This document shows positions 31,811-41,678 of a stretch of 64,000 nt of DNA, one piece after another. How positions within the stretch are numbered: position 1 is the first letter of the stretch; every line of letters begins with the position of its first letter. The notes beneath the pieces are model-generated. The model saw nothing but the letters and a program-made list of their open reading frames with translations, did not search any database and was not told the DNA's origin. The stretch is from NCBI GenBank assembly GCA_026709025.1, contig JAPOTT010000005.1, forward strand, positions 58,321-122,320, in the 5' to 3' direction. Origin of the DNA: a bacterium. GTDB lineage: Bacteria; Actinomycetota; Acidimicrobiia; Acidimicrobiales; Bin134. Made by a program: the position numbers and the translations under genes.

Positions 31811-32035
31811 CCAAAGCACCTTTCTTTGCTGCGCCCAGCGCATACCCCCGCAGCCCCTGTAGCCTGCGAGCACTTGTAACCCCGCACATTACACCAAACA
31901 GAGATCAATACCTAAAGAACGCTCTCCTCAAAGCCAAACAGCGCTCACTCACTTAGGCACAATCCAACATATAGGCCAGTTCACGTGAGAATATTTACAA
32001 CCACCGCTTTCAAATATCATGATAATTTAAAGTAG

Positions 32036-33190
32036 ATGTTTAAACGATCACTCACATTACCCGAGTCCGGCAAAGAGACGTTCTTTCTTTGGGGGCCGCG
32101 ACAAGCAGGCAAGAGCACCCTGCTCAAACTCCTATATCCCAATGGCGTATGGGTAGACCTACTGAAAGCAGATGACTTCCGTCGCTATGTTGCCCGCCCC
32201 GAGTTGCTGCGCGAAGAGCTTGAGGCATCAGGCCCCGACCCAACACGTCAGGTAGTGATTGACGAGATTCAGAAAGTTCCCGCCCTATTAGACGAGGTTC
32301 ATTGGTTGATCGAAAATCGCGGGTTAAGCTTTGCGCTTTGCGGCTCTAGCGCAAGAAAAGTGCGACGAGGAGCAGCCAACCTGCTCGGCGGGCGTGCTAT
32401 CCGCTATGAAATGCGCGGGCTTACCTCTGGCGAAATCGGAGATGCCTTCGACCTCGACCAAATGCTCCAACATGGTTACTTACCCAGAATCTATGAATCT
32501 ACCCAACCACGAAAACTGCTTGATTCCTACATCGCCGACTATCTCCGAGAAGAAGTGGCCGCTGAGGGCCTAGTTAGAAACCTACCCACATTCTCTCACT
32601 TCCTCGACGCTGCTGCGCTAAGCGATGGTGATCCGGTTAATTTCTCCAACATCGCTCGAGAGTGCGGAGTGTCAAACCCAACTGTAAAAGCCTATTTCGG
32701 TATCATGGAAGACACGCTGATTGCCCGATGGCTTCCACGTTGGCAGCGCCGCGCCAAACGTCGCCTCGCTGGTGGGCCCAAGTTTTATTTCGAGGATGTG
32801 GGGGTGGTAAACCGTCTAGCCCGACGAGGGGAGTTAGAGCGTGGTTCCAACGGATACGGGAAAGCTTTTGAGAATTGGGTATTCCACGAACTCTCAGCTT
32901 TTATTGCCTACTGCGACCTAGACGAGCAGCTCACCTACTGGCGGCTTCCCAGTGGAATCGAAGTAGACTTTATCATCGGGCACATGAGGGTAGCCCTTGA
33001 AGCTAAAGCCACCGCCAACGTCACGCCCAAGCACCTAAAGGGCCTTCGCGCTCTAGCCCAAGAACACCCTACTATCCGCAAAATGGTGGTATGCCTTGAA
33101 CCCCGGCCAAGGCGAACCGAAGATGGAATTGATATCCTGCCAGCCACCAACTTCGCCCACCGACTCTGGCACAACGACCTCTGGACATAG
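32036..33190 (+). CDS. AAA_14/DUF4143-type ATPase
   Basis: Walker A 'GPRQAGKSTLLKLL', 'VVIDEIQKVPALLDEVHWLIE', C-terminal 'EVDFIIGHMRVALEAKA' PD-(D/E)XK-like. Confidence 0.9.
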   Translation: MFKRSLTLPESGKETFFLWGPRQAGKSTLLKLLYPNGVWVDLLKADDFRRYVARPELLREELEASGPDPTRQVVIDEIQKVPALLDEVHWLIENRGLSFALCGSSARKVRRGAANLLGGRAIRYEMRGLTSGEIGDAFDLDQMLQHGYLPRIYESTQPRKLLDSYIADYLREEVAAEGLVRNLPTFSHFLDAAALSDGDPVNFSNIARECGVSNPTVKAYFGIMEDTLIARWLPRWQRRAKRRLAGGPKFYFEDVGVVNRLARRGELERGSNGYGKAFENWVFHELSAFIAYCDLDEQLTYWRLPSGIEVDFIIGHMRVALEAKATANVTPKHLKGLRALAQEHPTIRKMVVCLEPRPRRTEDGIDILPATNFAHRLWHNDLWT

Positions 33191-33284
33191 TTGCCTCGCG
33201 CTAGATAAAGTATCTAGCTGACCGCTACCGTTCAGTCACAACAGACTAGTTAGAGCAACCGAAAGGGAAGCAAGGAGTTAAGCG

Positions 33285-33563
33285 ATGGCAGTATTCGCTA
33301 TCCACATCACAGACGATCCCACCAACAGTGCAAAAAGCAAACTGGAGAAGCACTATCAAGAGCCCCTGCATTACCAGATAGCAGAAAATAGCTACTTGAT
33401 TCGCAGCAACTCCATCGCCCAAACCCTCGCTGAGACAATCGGTATTGATGGATCTGCTGGAGAAACAGGCCCCAAAGGAGTGGTATTCAAGCTCAACGCG
33501 GCCTACGCGGGCTTCAACGACCGCTCCATCTGGGAATGGCTTAGCGAAGCCGAAAATCAATAG
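33285..33563 (+). CDS. small uncharacterised protein of the '...NSYLI...IG...IWEWL' type
   Basis: 92 aa; good SD (AAGGAG); followed 4 nt later by a small TM protein gene. Confidence 0.7.
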   Translation: MAVFAIHITDDPTNSAKSKLEKHYQEPLHYQIAENSYLIRSNSIAQTLAETIGIDGSAGETGPKGVVFKLNAAYAGFNDRSIWEWLSEAENQ

Positions 33564-33567
33564 TTAC

Positions 33568-33783
33568 ATGATATCAGCATCACAACCCCCTCAATCCTCC
33601 ACACCTGCTCCTGCGGCATCACCAGCTCAGTTCAACCTCACCCAAGACGACCGCATCAACCTAGAACATCGCCTAACCAAACTTGAAACCACAATCAGCA
33701 ACATGAAGTGGGCCATTGGCATCATAATTCCCATTATCTCTGTCTGCGCGACCTTGATAGCTCAACTGGTTGTGGGTGGCTAG
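33568..33783 (+). CDS. small coiled-coil plus single C-terminal TM protein
   Basis: 71 aa 'INLEHRLTKLETTISNMKWAIGIIIPIISVCATLIAQLVVGG'; start at the ATG 4 nt after the previous stop. Confidence 0.65.
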   Translation: MISASQPPQSSTPAPAASPAQFNLTQDDRINLEHRLTKLETTISNMKWAIGIIIPIISVCATLIAQLVVGG

Positions 33784-33842
33784 GCGGCAGTTTGTATTGT
33801 CGACTAGCCACCTTTACAGGGTTAATTAGGGGTTGTAGTTAG

Positions 33843-35072
33843 CTAGTTGCCGCCTTCTTGCAACTGCACCACTCCACGAAGGAAGTCGTTGCCGTAAACG
33901 TCGTAGCCAGCTGCAACAAGATTAGCCACGGCCTCTTCGGCTATATCAGTTCGAAAAGCTCCGGCATCGGGCTCTTCAGTCAAAATGCCCTGTGAGGTAG
34001 CAACATCAATGGTCTGGTCGTACAAACCTTGATCCATCACGCCCACTCCACCGGGAGACGGCCACACTAGAGCGTTAACCTCGTTCAGCATCCAAGCCTG
34101 ATGAGATGGGCCACCAAAAGGTGGAGAAGCACCCACAACAATATCTACACAAGCTTGGAAGTTGTCACGACAGAAAATCCAACCCCGCAGCGATGCCTCC
34201 ACAAAGCGCACTGCAATATCGCGGTACATAGCATCATCTGCAAGCCTGCCAGCATCGGCCCAGATTGCATCTTGCAACATAGCGGTGCCCACCTCATTCC
34301 AATCAATTACAGCGAAGTCTTCAGGTTGAAACAATTCGCCGGTTTCTGGGTTGATTGTCTCTAATACCTGAGCATATTCGTTGTAGATCATTGCTTGGGC
34401 AGCATCAATGTCACCGTTTATGAGCGCGGTCATGTTGAAATCTTGCTGCACCAAGGTGACATCCGACTGCGGATCTAAGCCCACGCTGTTTAGGCCAGCA
34501 AACAACTCTAGTTCGTTACCAAAGCCCCAGTTGCCCACAAGCCTGCCTTCAAGATCGGTCACATCGTTAATGCCCGCATCAACAAACGACACCTGCAAGG
34601 TACCACTGCGCTGATATACCTGAGCGATGTTGGTGATGTTCAAACCCTCCTCGCGCGGTACCAGCCCTCGTGGTACCCACGAAATAGCAAAATCGGCACC
34701 ACCAGAAGCCAAAACAGTTGCTGGCACGATATCTACACTGCCATCAATAATCTCCACATCTAAGCCAACATCGTTGTAATACCCAAGATCTCGCGCAGCA
34801 AAATACCCTGCAAACTGCGATTGCGGCACCCACTGGAGTTGCAGCGAAATCTCTTGCAATTCTTCGGGAGCCGATGGCTCGTCAGTTACGACAGGCGCCG
34901 CAGAAACTGCAGTTGCGGCAGGCACCTCTGGTTCTTCACTTGCAGCCGTAGCTTGCGCAACAGGCGTGCCTGAATCTGAGCTGTCATCATCGTCATCATT
35001 CCCACACGATGCCAGCACTAGCGCAGCAGCTAGCAACAAAGCTAACAGGCGCCATAATTTTAATTGCTTCAT
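33843..35072 (-). CDS. NMT1/THI5-like ABC transporter substrate-binding lipoprotein
   Basis: Lipobox LVLASCGNDDDDD; 'LQLQWVPQSQFAGYFAARDLGYYNDVGLDVEI'; SD GGAGGG upstream of MKQL. Confidence 0.92.
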   Translation of the reverse strand: MKQLKLWRLLALLLAAALVLASCGNDDDDDSSDSGTPVAQATAASEEPEVPAATAVSAAPVVTDEPSAPEELQEISLQLQWVPQSQFAGYFAARDLGYYNDVGLDVEIIDGSVDIVPATVLASGGADFAISWVPRGLVPREEGLNITNIAQVYQRSGTLQVSFVDAGINDVTDLEGRLVGNWGFGNELELFAGLNSVGLDPQSDVTLVQQDFNMTALINGDIDAAQAMIYNEYAQVLETINPETGELFQPEDFAVIDWNEVGTAMLQDAIWADAGRLADDAMYRDIAVRFVEASLRGWIFCRDNFQACVDIVVGASPPFGGPSHQAWMLNEVNALVWPSPGGVGVMDQGLYDQTIDVATSQGILTEEPDAGAFRTDIAEEAVANLVAAGYDVYGNDFLRGVVQLQEGGN

Positions 35073-35100
35073 TGTTTTCCCTCCAATATGTGTTTGGTTT

Positions 35101-35895
35101 TTATTCATGCGAACCATTACGACTGGCCAAATGCCACGGCATTACCAACCTCTCTAGCAGCACCGCCCCAAAATACAGCACAGCACCTATAGCAGTGCCT
35201 GCCAACACTGCTGCCCAAGCGGTATCGTATCTAGTAAGGCCCGCCGACTGCGTAATTATAGGGCCGAGGGCATCTTGGCGACCCCCAAAATACTCGGCAA
35301 CAATAGCTGCTATTACCGCTAGCGATGTAGCCAACTTAAGAGCGGTAAAGAAATAAGGCATTGCGTTGGGGATTCGCACCTCTCGGGCGATGCGCGACCT
35401 GCTCGCCGCATAGGATTCCATCAACTCAATCTGACTACGATCCACCTGCGTAAGGCCCCTAGCAGTGTTTATGAAGATTGGGAAAAACACCAGCGCTACT
35501 ACGATTGCCTGATTAGAACGAGGCGAGGTAAGCCCAAACCAATTGTTGAAGATCGGGGCCAAAGCGATGATGGGAACAGCATTGATGGCCACTGCCAGCG
35601 GCGTGATGGTTTCGTTAGCTGCGCGAAACCGCGTAACTAACAGCGCCGCCAACACCCCCAACACAATGCCCACGCCCAAACCCGAGACCACAACAAAACC
35701 AGTGATGCGCGCTCCTTGAGACACCGCATCCCAGTTGTCTACCAACGCAGCTACAATCTCTATGGGCGCAGGCAGCACAAAACCATCTGGATCTAATAGT
35801 CCAAGGGCCCCTTGCCACACCCCGAAAATAACCAACCCAGCCACAATGGGAGCAGAAAAACTCTTCGCTGTGTTGGTAATTCTTGCGCTGTTCAT
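35101..35895 (-). CDS. ABC transporter permease (SsuC/TauC-like)
   Basis: BPD permease pattern, 'EAA-like ESYAASRSRIAREVRIPNAMPYFFTALK'. Confidence 0.9.
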   Translation of the reverse strand: MNSARITNTAKSFSAPIVAGLVIFGVWQGALGLLDPDGFVLPAPIEIVAALVDNWDAVSQGARITGFVVVSGLGVGIVLGVLAALLVTRFRAANETITPLAVAINAVPIIALAPIFNNWFGLTSPRSNQAIVVALVFFPIFINTARGLTQVDRSQIELMESYAASRSRIAREVRIPNAMPYFFTALKLATSLAVIAAIVAEYFGGRQDALGPIITQSAGLTRYDTAWAAVLAGTAIGAVLYFGAVLLERLVMPWHLASRNGSHE

Positions 35896-36659
35896 GCTTC
35901 GGCTTCCCGCAAGGCCGTACGTACCTCGGTTACCTTCTTGAAAAATGCTGGGTCGTCGCGCAAAGCCACTCCCCGGTCGTCCAAATCCACAGCAATGTTG
36001 GCTGCGATTGCCCCTGGGCGAGCCGACATCACAACCACCCGAGTAGACAAAAAAACCGCTTCAGGAATGGAGTGCGTAACAAACACCACTGTGGTATCTG
36101 TCTGCTCCCAAATCCGCAGCAACTCAACTTGCATGTGCTCGCGGGTCATCTCATCTAGTGCCCCAAACGGTTCATCCATCAACAACAATACAGGGCTGAA
36201 TGCAAGCGCTCTGGCGATGGCTACTCGCTGCTGCATGCCACCAGACAACTCTCGGGGATGATGTTTGGCAAACTCAGCGAGCTTCACCAACTCCAACATC
36301 TCTGCAGATCTGGCTCGGCGCTTTGTTCTTGACCATCCCATAAGCTCTAGGGGAAGCTCAATGTTTTTGGCAACGGTGCGCCAGTCAAAAAGGCCCGCCG
36401 TCTGAAAGGCCATGCCGTAATCCCTATCTAAGCGAGCTTGTTCGGCAGCCTTGCCGTGTACTTGTACCTGCCCTGAAGACGGTGCAATGAGCGAGCCAAT
36501 CAAGCGCAACAACGTGCTTTTGCCGCAGCCTGAGGGGCCAATAAGGGTGATGAACTCACCTGGTTCTACCGTGAGGTTGATCTCCGCCAAAGCGTTTACC
36601 TCATTGCTCCGACCACGGTTAAACACCTTGGTTGCCCCACATATCTCAATAGCGTTCAT
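35892..36659 (-). CDS. ABC transporter ATPase (SsuB/TauB-like)
   Basis: 'GPSGCGKSTLLRLI', 'LSGGMQQRVAIARAL', 'LLMDEPFGALD'. Confidence 0.93.
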   Translation of the reverse strand: MNAIEICGATKVFNRGRSNEVNALAEINLTVEPGEFITLIGPSGCGKSTLLRLIGSLIAPSSGQVQVHGKAAEQARLDRDYGMAFQTAGLFDWRTVAKNIELPLELMGWSRTKRRARSAEMLELVKLAEFAKHHPRELSGGMQQRVAIARALAFSPVLLLMDEPFGALDEMTREHMQVELLRIWEQTDTTVVFVTHSIPEAVFLSTRVVVMSARPGAIAANIAVDLDDRGVALRDDPAFFKKVTEVRTALREAEA

Positions 36660-36672
36660 ACCACAGCACCTT

Positions 36673-37629
36673 TCACACCACAGCACCTTTGCCTTGCCGA
36701 CCAACCACCAGCCGCTCCACTCCTATAACCACCAAAAACACGAATATCCCCAATACCGCTGCCCCCAGCACGCTAGCAAATAAGCGGTCGGGGCCGGTTG
36801 TGTAGTTAAAAGCTTCACGCAGTATCCGCCGCCCCAGCCCTCCTTCCACACCTGCTGAAATCTCCCCCACAATGGCGCCCACAATGCTAGAGGTAGCCGC
36901 AATCTTGAACGCCGCAAAAAGATAGGGCAACGAAGCTGGCAGCCGGAGCCTCCATAAGGTTTGCCCCCAGTTGGCCGCATACGATGCCATCAACTCCTTG
37001 TTCTCTGGGCGAGCCGCTTGCAGTCCCCGCAAACCGTTCACTGCTACTGGGAAAAAGGTGAGATAGGTGGCAATGATTGCCACCGACATCCAGTTTTGCC
37101 ATTCCCAGGGGAACACATCAAAGTTCTTTCTACCCCAAATAACGATAATGGGCGCAATGGCGATAAGAGGAATGGTCTGGCTAGCTATCACATAAGGCAA
37201 CAGGCCCTGTTCCAAACGCCGCCATTGTGCCAACACAAGGGCAATGGCCATACCAATAATCAAACCCACCACAAAACCTACCGCAGCCTCCCGCAAGGTA
37301 AACAACGCCTCGTCAAACAAAATCTTTATGTATATCTGATCTTGACCGCCGGGGGTTTCACCAAACTGCCCGAAGATCTCACTAAGCGGCGGCATGTTGA
37401 GGTTGTCTGTGCGAGGCAGCACCGAGCCAACCACTGCCCAATCCTGCTGAGCATCATCTATAGCCTGCCCAAACGCCTTATACCCGGTGTAGAGCCCCGC
37501 CAATAACGCCAAGAAAACCACGAAGGTCACCGTCTTTCGCACCATGCGTGCCAAAGCATCTCGCCGCGCCTCCGAAGTGGCTTGTTGTGTGGAACGTTGA
37601 TCGCGAACTAGCGGATCTTCACTGGGCAT
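36673..37629 (-). CDS. ABC transporter permease (SsuC/TauC-like)
   Basis: Multi-TM; 'KELMASYAANWGQTLWRLRLPASLPYLFAAFKIA'. Confidence 0.9.
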   Translation of the reverse strand: MPSEDPLVRDQRSTQQATSEARRDALARMVRKTVTFVVFLALLAGLYTGYKAFGQAIDDAQQDWAVVGSVLPRTDNLNMPPLSEIFGQFGETPGGQDQIYIKILFDEALFTLREAAVGFVVGLIIGMAIALVLAQWRRLEQGLLPYVIASQTIPLIAIAPIIVIWGRKNFDVFPWEWQNWMSVAIIATYLTFFPVAVNGLRGLQAARPENKELMASYAANWGQTLWRLRLPASLPYLFAAFKIAATSSIVGAIVGEISAGVEGGLGRRILREAFNYTTGPDRLFASVLGAAVLGIFVFLVVIGVERLVVGRQGKGAVV

Positions 37630-37642
37630 CTCTAGATATCTT

Positions 37643-38701
37643 CTAGGTGGCCTGAGTTGGTGGCATCTGCATAGGAGGTGTGGGGATGAAGGTAGGCGAT
37701 GGAGCCGCCATTGCGGGAATGATCTGCTCGCCGTAAGCCCTTAGGGTTTCTGTTTGTTGATCATGCATAAGGTAAATCGCAAACTGATCCACCCCGAGGC
37801 TCTCTAGTTCCCGCAAGCGCGTCAAGTGGGCCGCTGTGTCTCCCAGCAAGCAGAACCGATCGATCACCTCATCGGGCACAAAATCGGTGTGGTCATGGCC
37901 CGCTTTACCGTGGCCGCTGTAATCGTAACCCTCCCGACCTGCGATGTAATCGGTTAAGGCTTGGGGAACACCTATACCCTGATTGCCATAACGGGCAACT
38001 AGATCGGCCACATGGTTGCCCACCATGCCGCCAAACCAACGACATTGCTCACGCTGATGCGTGATGTCGTCTCCCACATACGCCGGGGCAGCCACGCAGA
38101 TATACAAGCTGTTTGGATCACGACCTGCTTCTTCAGCTGCGGTGCGTACTGCGGCGATTGTCCACTCGGCTATGGCAGGGTCGGCTAGCTGCAAGATAAA
38201 GCCATCTGTCTCACTACCGCAAAGCGCAAGCGCCTTAGGGCCATAAGCGGCCATCAGTATCTTTAATTCCGAGTTGTTAGCCCAGGCCAAGCGCTGCTGC
38301 GTGTTGTTATAGGTGGTTTCACAACCTTCGGCAAGGTGTTTGATCACCCGCATTGCTTCGCTCAACGTGGCTAAGCTGCGGGGCTTATGCCCAATTACCC
38401 GCATTGCTGAATCGCCCCGGCCAATGCCACATACAGTGCGGTTGCCAAACATCTCATTCAAGGTGGCAAACATGGATGCGGTCACAGTCCAATCACGGGT
38501 GCCCGGGTTGGTAACCATCGGCCCAACAACCATGTTGTTGGTGGCCGACAGCATCTGGCTGTAGATAACAAAGGGCTCTTGCCACAACACATGGCTGTCG
38601 AAAGTCCAGCCATAGCCGAACCCCATCTCCTCGGCCTGTTTCGCTAACTCCACCACCCGCCACGCTGGCGGATCGGTTTGAAACACGACTCCGAAATCCA
38701 T
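37643..38701 (-). CDS. LLM-class (F420-dependent-type) oxidoreductase
   Basis: 'MDFGVVFQTDPPAWRVVELAKQAEEMGFGYGWTFDSHVLW...GIGRGDSAMRVIG'. Confidence 0.9.
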   Translation of the reverse strand: MDFGVVFQTDPPAWRVVELAKQAEEMGFGYGWTFDSHVLWQEPFVIYSQMLSATNNMVVGPMVTNPGTRDWTVTASMFATLNEMFGNRTVCGIGRGDSAMRVIGHKPRSLATLSEAMRVIKHLAEGCETTYNNTQQRLAWANNSELKILMAAYGPKALALCGSETDGFILQLADPAIAEWTIAAVRTAAEEAGRDPNSLYICVAAPAYVGDDITHQREQCRWFGGMVGNHVADLVARYGNQGIGVPQALTDYIAGREGYDYSGHGKAGHDHTDFVPDEVIDRFCLLGDTAAHLTRLRELESLGVDQFAIYLMHDQQTETLRAYGEQIIPAMAAPSPTFIPTPPMQMPPTQAT

Positions 38702-38875
38702 TGCAACCCCCCATTGCATCGGCTACCAAGAAAAGCAGCAACCTAGCAGATCAGACCATCACCAACAATACCGACCCTACTCGCATGATTAAACAACTCA
38801 AACCTGTGGCAATTTATAAGATGGGCTTGGTTAGAGGTTTCGCCTAGATTGAAGATTGCCACGAACAGGGAGACC

Positions 38876-38907
38876 CTCACCCTATGTGTTGGCTCACCCT
38901 ATGTGTT
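38876..38907. repeat. 15-bp direct repeat CTCACCCTATGTGTT x2
   Basis: 38876-38890 and 38893-38907, next to the stop of the FAD gene. Confidence 0.85.
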
Positions 38908-38909
38908 AA

Positions 38910-40163
38910 CTATTCCACAGCTATGCCAGCGATGGCCTGAGCGATTCTGCGTGCTGCGTGCCTTGCGCCCCAAAGGTTGCCAGCTGCGGGGCCCAGGGTA
39001 TGGGTGGCTAAGCGACCCATGACATGCACAGGGCAAGCACCAACCCGTAAGTGATCATCGGTTATTGGCAAGCCGCCAATGGTAGTGATGTTTGGCAGCA
39101 GTGGCTCACAACACTGGAGCGATCCAAGGTGAGGCGTGGTACCCGTAGCAAGCCACACCCGATTGGCTCTGATGGACTCGCCGCTAGTGAGCCCAAGGCA
39201 ATAGCCATCTGGCACCGAGGTGGCTTCAAGCACTTGGGTAGCCTCATGAACGGTTACCCGGCTCTGGCTCAACTGCTCATGCATCCATTGGGGTATGGTG
39301 CCTCCGCCACGGGCTTGCTTGGCGAGCTCGAAGCGTTGCTGCGGGTTTGTGCAGGCTTCAAATTCGCTCAGGTACTTAGGCCCCAGCCATCCTGGATCTG
39401 TATCAAAGGAGCGAACCTGAAGCTCTCGCCGCGCTATTAGATCTACCGTGGCACCGCGACCTGCCGCCCCAGTAGCAAGATGTACTGCGGTCAACCCGCC
39501 ACCAACCACCACAATCCGTTGGCCAGCCAAATCCGAAAGCGCACCCAGGTTAACATCATCGCTGTGAGCTATTTCGCCTTGGCGATTAGCTTGGGCTTGG
39601 TTTTGGCCAGCGTTTTCTGCTGAGCCTTGCAGGTGCTGCGCCCAAGAAGGGATCAACTTGTGGCGCGGGTTAGCGGCCACAACAAGCCGATCTGCCACGA
39701 TTTGTGGGCCAAATGTTTCGATCCGAACTCCTGTGCCATCAGCCTCAGCAGTTACACGATTGGGCCTCACCGCTAACGGATTGGGGAGCTTAGCCTGCTT
39801 GATAAGATGCTGCACAAAAGCGCTAAATGCCTTTGCCACCGGCGGGTCATACGGCAGCCCCGACCGCGCAAAACCATGCTGTGTCACAAAAGAAGAAAGA
39901 GCGCCCACATCTGGGCTTGGATGATGCACACTGGGAGAGCGCAAAACATCTATGCCGAGGCGCGCAAACTGACTGTCCCATGTGGCCATCCATCTACCAG
40001 ACTGATCCACAACCACAGTTTTAGCAGCAAGCTCAGGATCAGCCCGCTTAAGGTGCAGCACCGCTGCAAGCCCGTGCGGGCCAGCACCTAGTACACAAAC
40101 CGGCGTACGAACTGCAAGCGCAGAAGCCGCTTTCAAGCGGGAAGGTCGCAAGAAAGGTCCCAC
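38910..40163 (-). CDS. FAD/NAD(P)-dependent oxidoreductase
   Basis: '[17 protein letters not shown]', second dinucleotide motif '[21 protein letters not shown]'. Confidence 0.82.
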   Translation of the reverse strand: MGPFLRPSRLKAASALAVRTPVCVLGAGPHGLAAVLHLKRADPELAAKTVVVDQSGRWMATWDSQFARLGIDVLRSPSVHHPSPDVGALSSFVTQHGFARSGLPYDPPVAKAFSAFVQHLIKQAKLPNPLAVRPNRVTAEADGTGVRIETFGPQIVADRLVVAANPRHKLIPSWAQHLQGSAENAGQNQAQANRQGEIAHSDDVNLGALSDLAGQRIVVVGGGLTAVHLATGAAGRGATVDLIARRELQVRSFDTDPGWLGPKYLSEFEACTNPQQRFELAKQARGGGTIPQWMHEQLSQSRVTVHEATQVLEATSVPDGYCLGLTSGESIRANRVWLATGTTPHLGSLQCCEPLLPNITTIGGLPITDDHLRVGACPVHVMGRLATHTLGPAAGNLWGARHAARRIAQAIAGIAVE

Positions 40164-41344
40164 TCGGGAAGGGGGTCGCGGTAGCTAACCCATTTATTGG
40201 GCCCCTTTTCAAACTCCCTACCAGTGAGCACGCAAGCGTCAAGACGCTGGCGAATGTTAGCTTCGTCCATGTCGATGCCAATAAACACAATCTCAGTTTG
40301 GCGATCGCCAACAACTGGATCCCAGCGCGACTCAAGTTCTGCTCGTTCCTCAGGGTTTTCTAACTCCCACTCATCTTCTGGGGTTGCGGCATACCATAAC
40401 GCAAGCGGCTCAAGCACCACAGATAACCCGGCTTGGCTCCACATTGCCTGCACATCAGGCCGAGACGCGAGCCAGAAAAAGCCCTTGCTTCGCAACACCC
40501 CCGGCCAAGCCGCTCCTAGCTCACGAGCCAGCCGCTTGGGATGAAACGGCCAACGATGGCGGTACACAAATGAGGTAATCCCATATTCTTCGGTCTCAGG
40601 GGTAGGCTCCCCATTGAGCACCTGCGCCCATCCTGGAGCTGTCTCGGCTTGGGCTTCGTTGAACAAACCAGTGTTGAGCACCGTGTCGAGGGGAACATCG
40701 CCCCGTTCGGCCATAACTATCTGTGCATCGGGGTTGAGCTGTCGAACCGTAGCCACAACCTGCTCTAGGCGCTCAGGGCTCACCAGATCGGGCTTGGATA
40801 CCACAAGCACGTTGGCAAACTCGATTTGATCTATCAGCAAATCTGTTACCGAGCGTTCGTCCTCTTCGTCTCGACCCACGCCAAGGTCGGCTAACTCTTC
40901 AAGCACCTCAAACCTGTCAAGCAAGGTAGACGCATCCACAACGCTCACCATGGTGTCTAGTCTTGCTACAGACGACAGGCTGTGACCGTCAATATCCTCA
41001 AACAGAAATGTAGCAGCCACTGGCATTGGTTCGCTGATACCGGTGGACTCGATCAACAAGTAATCAAACCGACCATCCAAAGCAAGCCGACCAACCTCCT
41101 CTAGGAGGTCTTCTCGCAGGGTGCAGCAGATACAGCCGTTAGACATCTCCACTAGCCTCTCCTCAGTTCTGTCTAACGCCGCCCCTTCAGCTACTAGCGA
41201 GGCATCTATGTTCACCTCACTCATGTCGTTTACGATCACCGCCACCCGTCGGCCTTCGCGGTTCGCTAACACATGGTTTAACAATGTGGTCTTACCGGCA
41301 CCCAAAAACCCCGACAAAACCGTCACCGGCAACCGCTCACGCAT
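40133..41344 (-). CDS. COG0523/CobW-family GTPase (metal chaperone-like)
   Basis: '[16 protein letters not shown]', '[12 protein letters not shown]', 'IESTGISEP'. Confidence 0.93.
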   Translation of the reverse strand: MRERLPVTVLSGFLGAGKTTLLNHVLANREGRRVAVIVNDMSEVNIDASLVAEGAALDRTEERLVEMSNGCICCTLREDLLEEVGRLALDGRFDYLLIESTGISEPMPVAATFLFEDIDGHSLSSVARLDTMVSVVDASTLLDRFEVLEELADLGVGRDEEDERSVTDLLIDQIEFANVLVVSKPDLVSPERLEQVVATVRQLNPDAQIVMAERGDVPLDTVLNTGLFNEAQAETAPGWAQVLNGEPTPETEEYGITSFVYRHRWPFHPKRLARELGAAWPGVLRSKGFFWLASRPDVQAMWSQAGLSVVLEPLALWYAATPEDEWELENPEERAELESRWDPVVGDRQTEIVFIGIDMDEANIRQRLDACVLTGREFEKGPNKWVSYRDPLPEWDLSCDLPA

Positions 41345-41473
41345 GTAAAAGGCTCCTTAGCGATGGCAGACACTCAAGTTTGGGAGCCGAGACTTCTTCG
41401 GCTGCTCCTGTGACTCCTTTTGCAAACCTCATACCCTCTACCTTACGCTCCACTGTGTTGATGAAAACACTGT

Positions 41474-41490
41474 ATGAGAACAATTCTCAT
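41474..41490. promoter_or_regulatory. Zur/Fur-like palindrome ATGAGAA-CAA-TTCTCAT
   Basis: Perfect 7-bp arms about 130 bp upstream of the COG0523 gene. Confidence 0.6.
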
Positions 41491-41678
41491 TCCCACACTA
41501 CTCGGGCTAACCTCACAAACCAACTCCAGGCGTTGCTAACCCACATCATCAAATAAACACGCAACCCATTGTTGGGTGGGGGTAGTTAGAGTGAGGTAAC
41601 TAGGCTTCCCTTCCCCACAAACACGCGAAAGCTAAAAACAGCGATGCGACTGCTAGCAGCGTCTACTAATCTGGGCGC

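Noticed and set aside
33782-33850. AGGCGGCA...TGCCGCCT inverted arms
   Set aside because: Loop of about 60 nt overlapping coding ends; too weak to call a terminator
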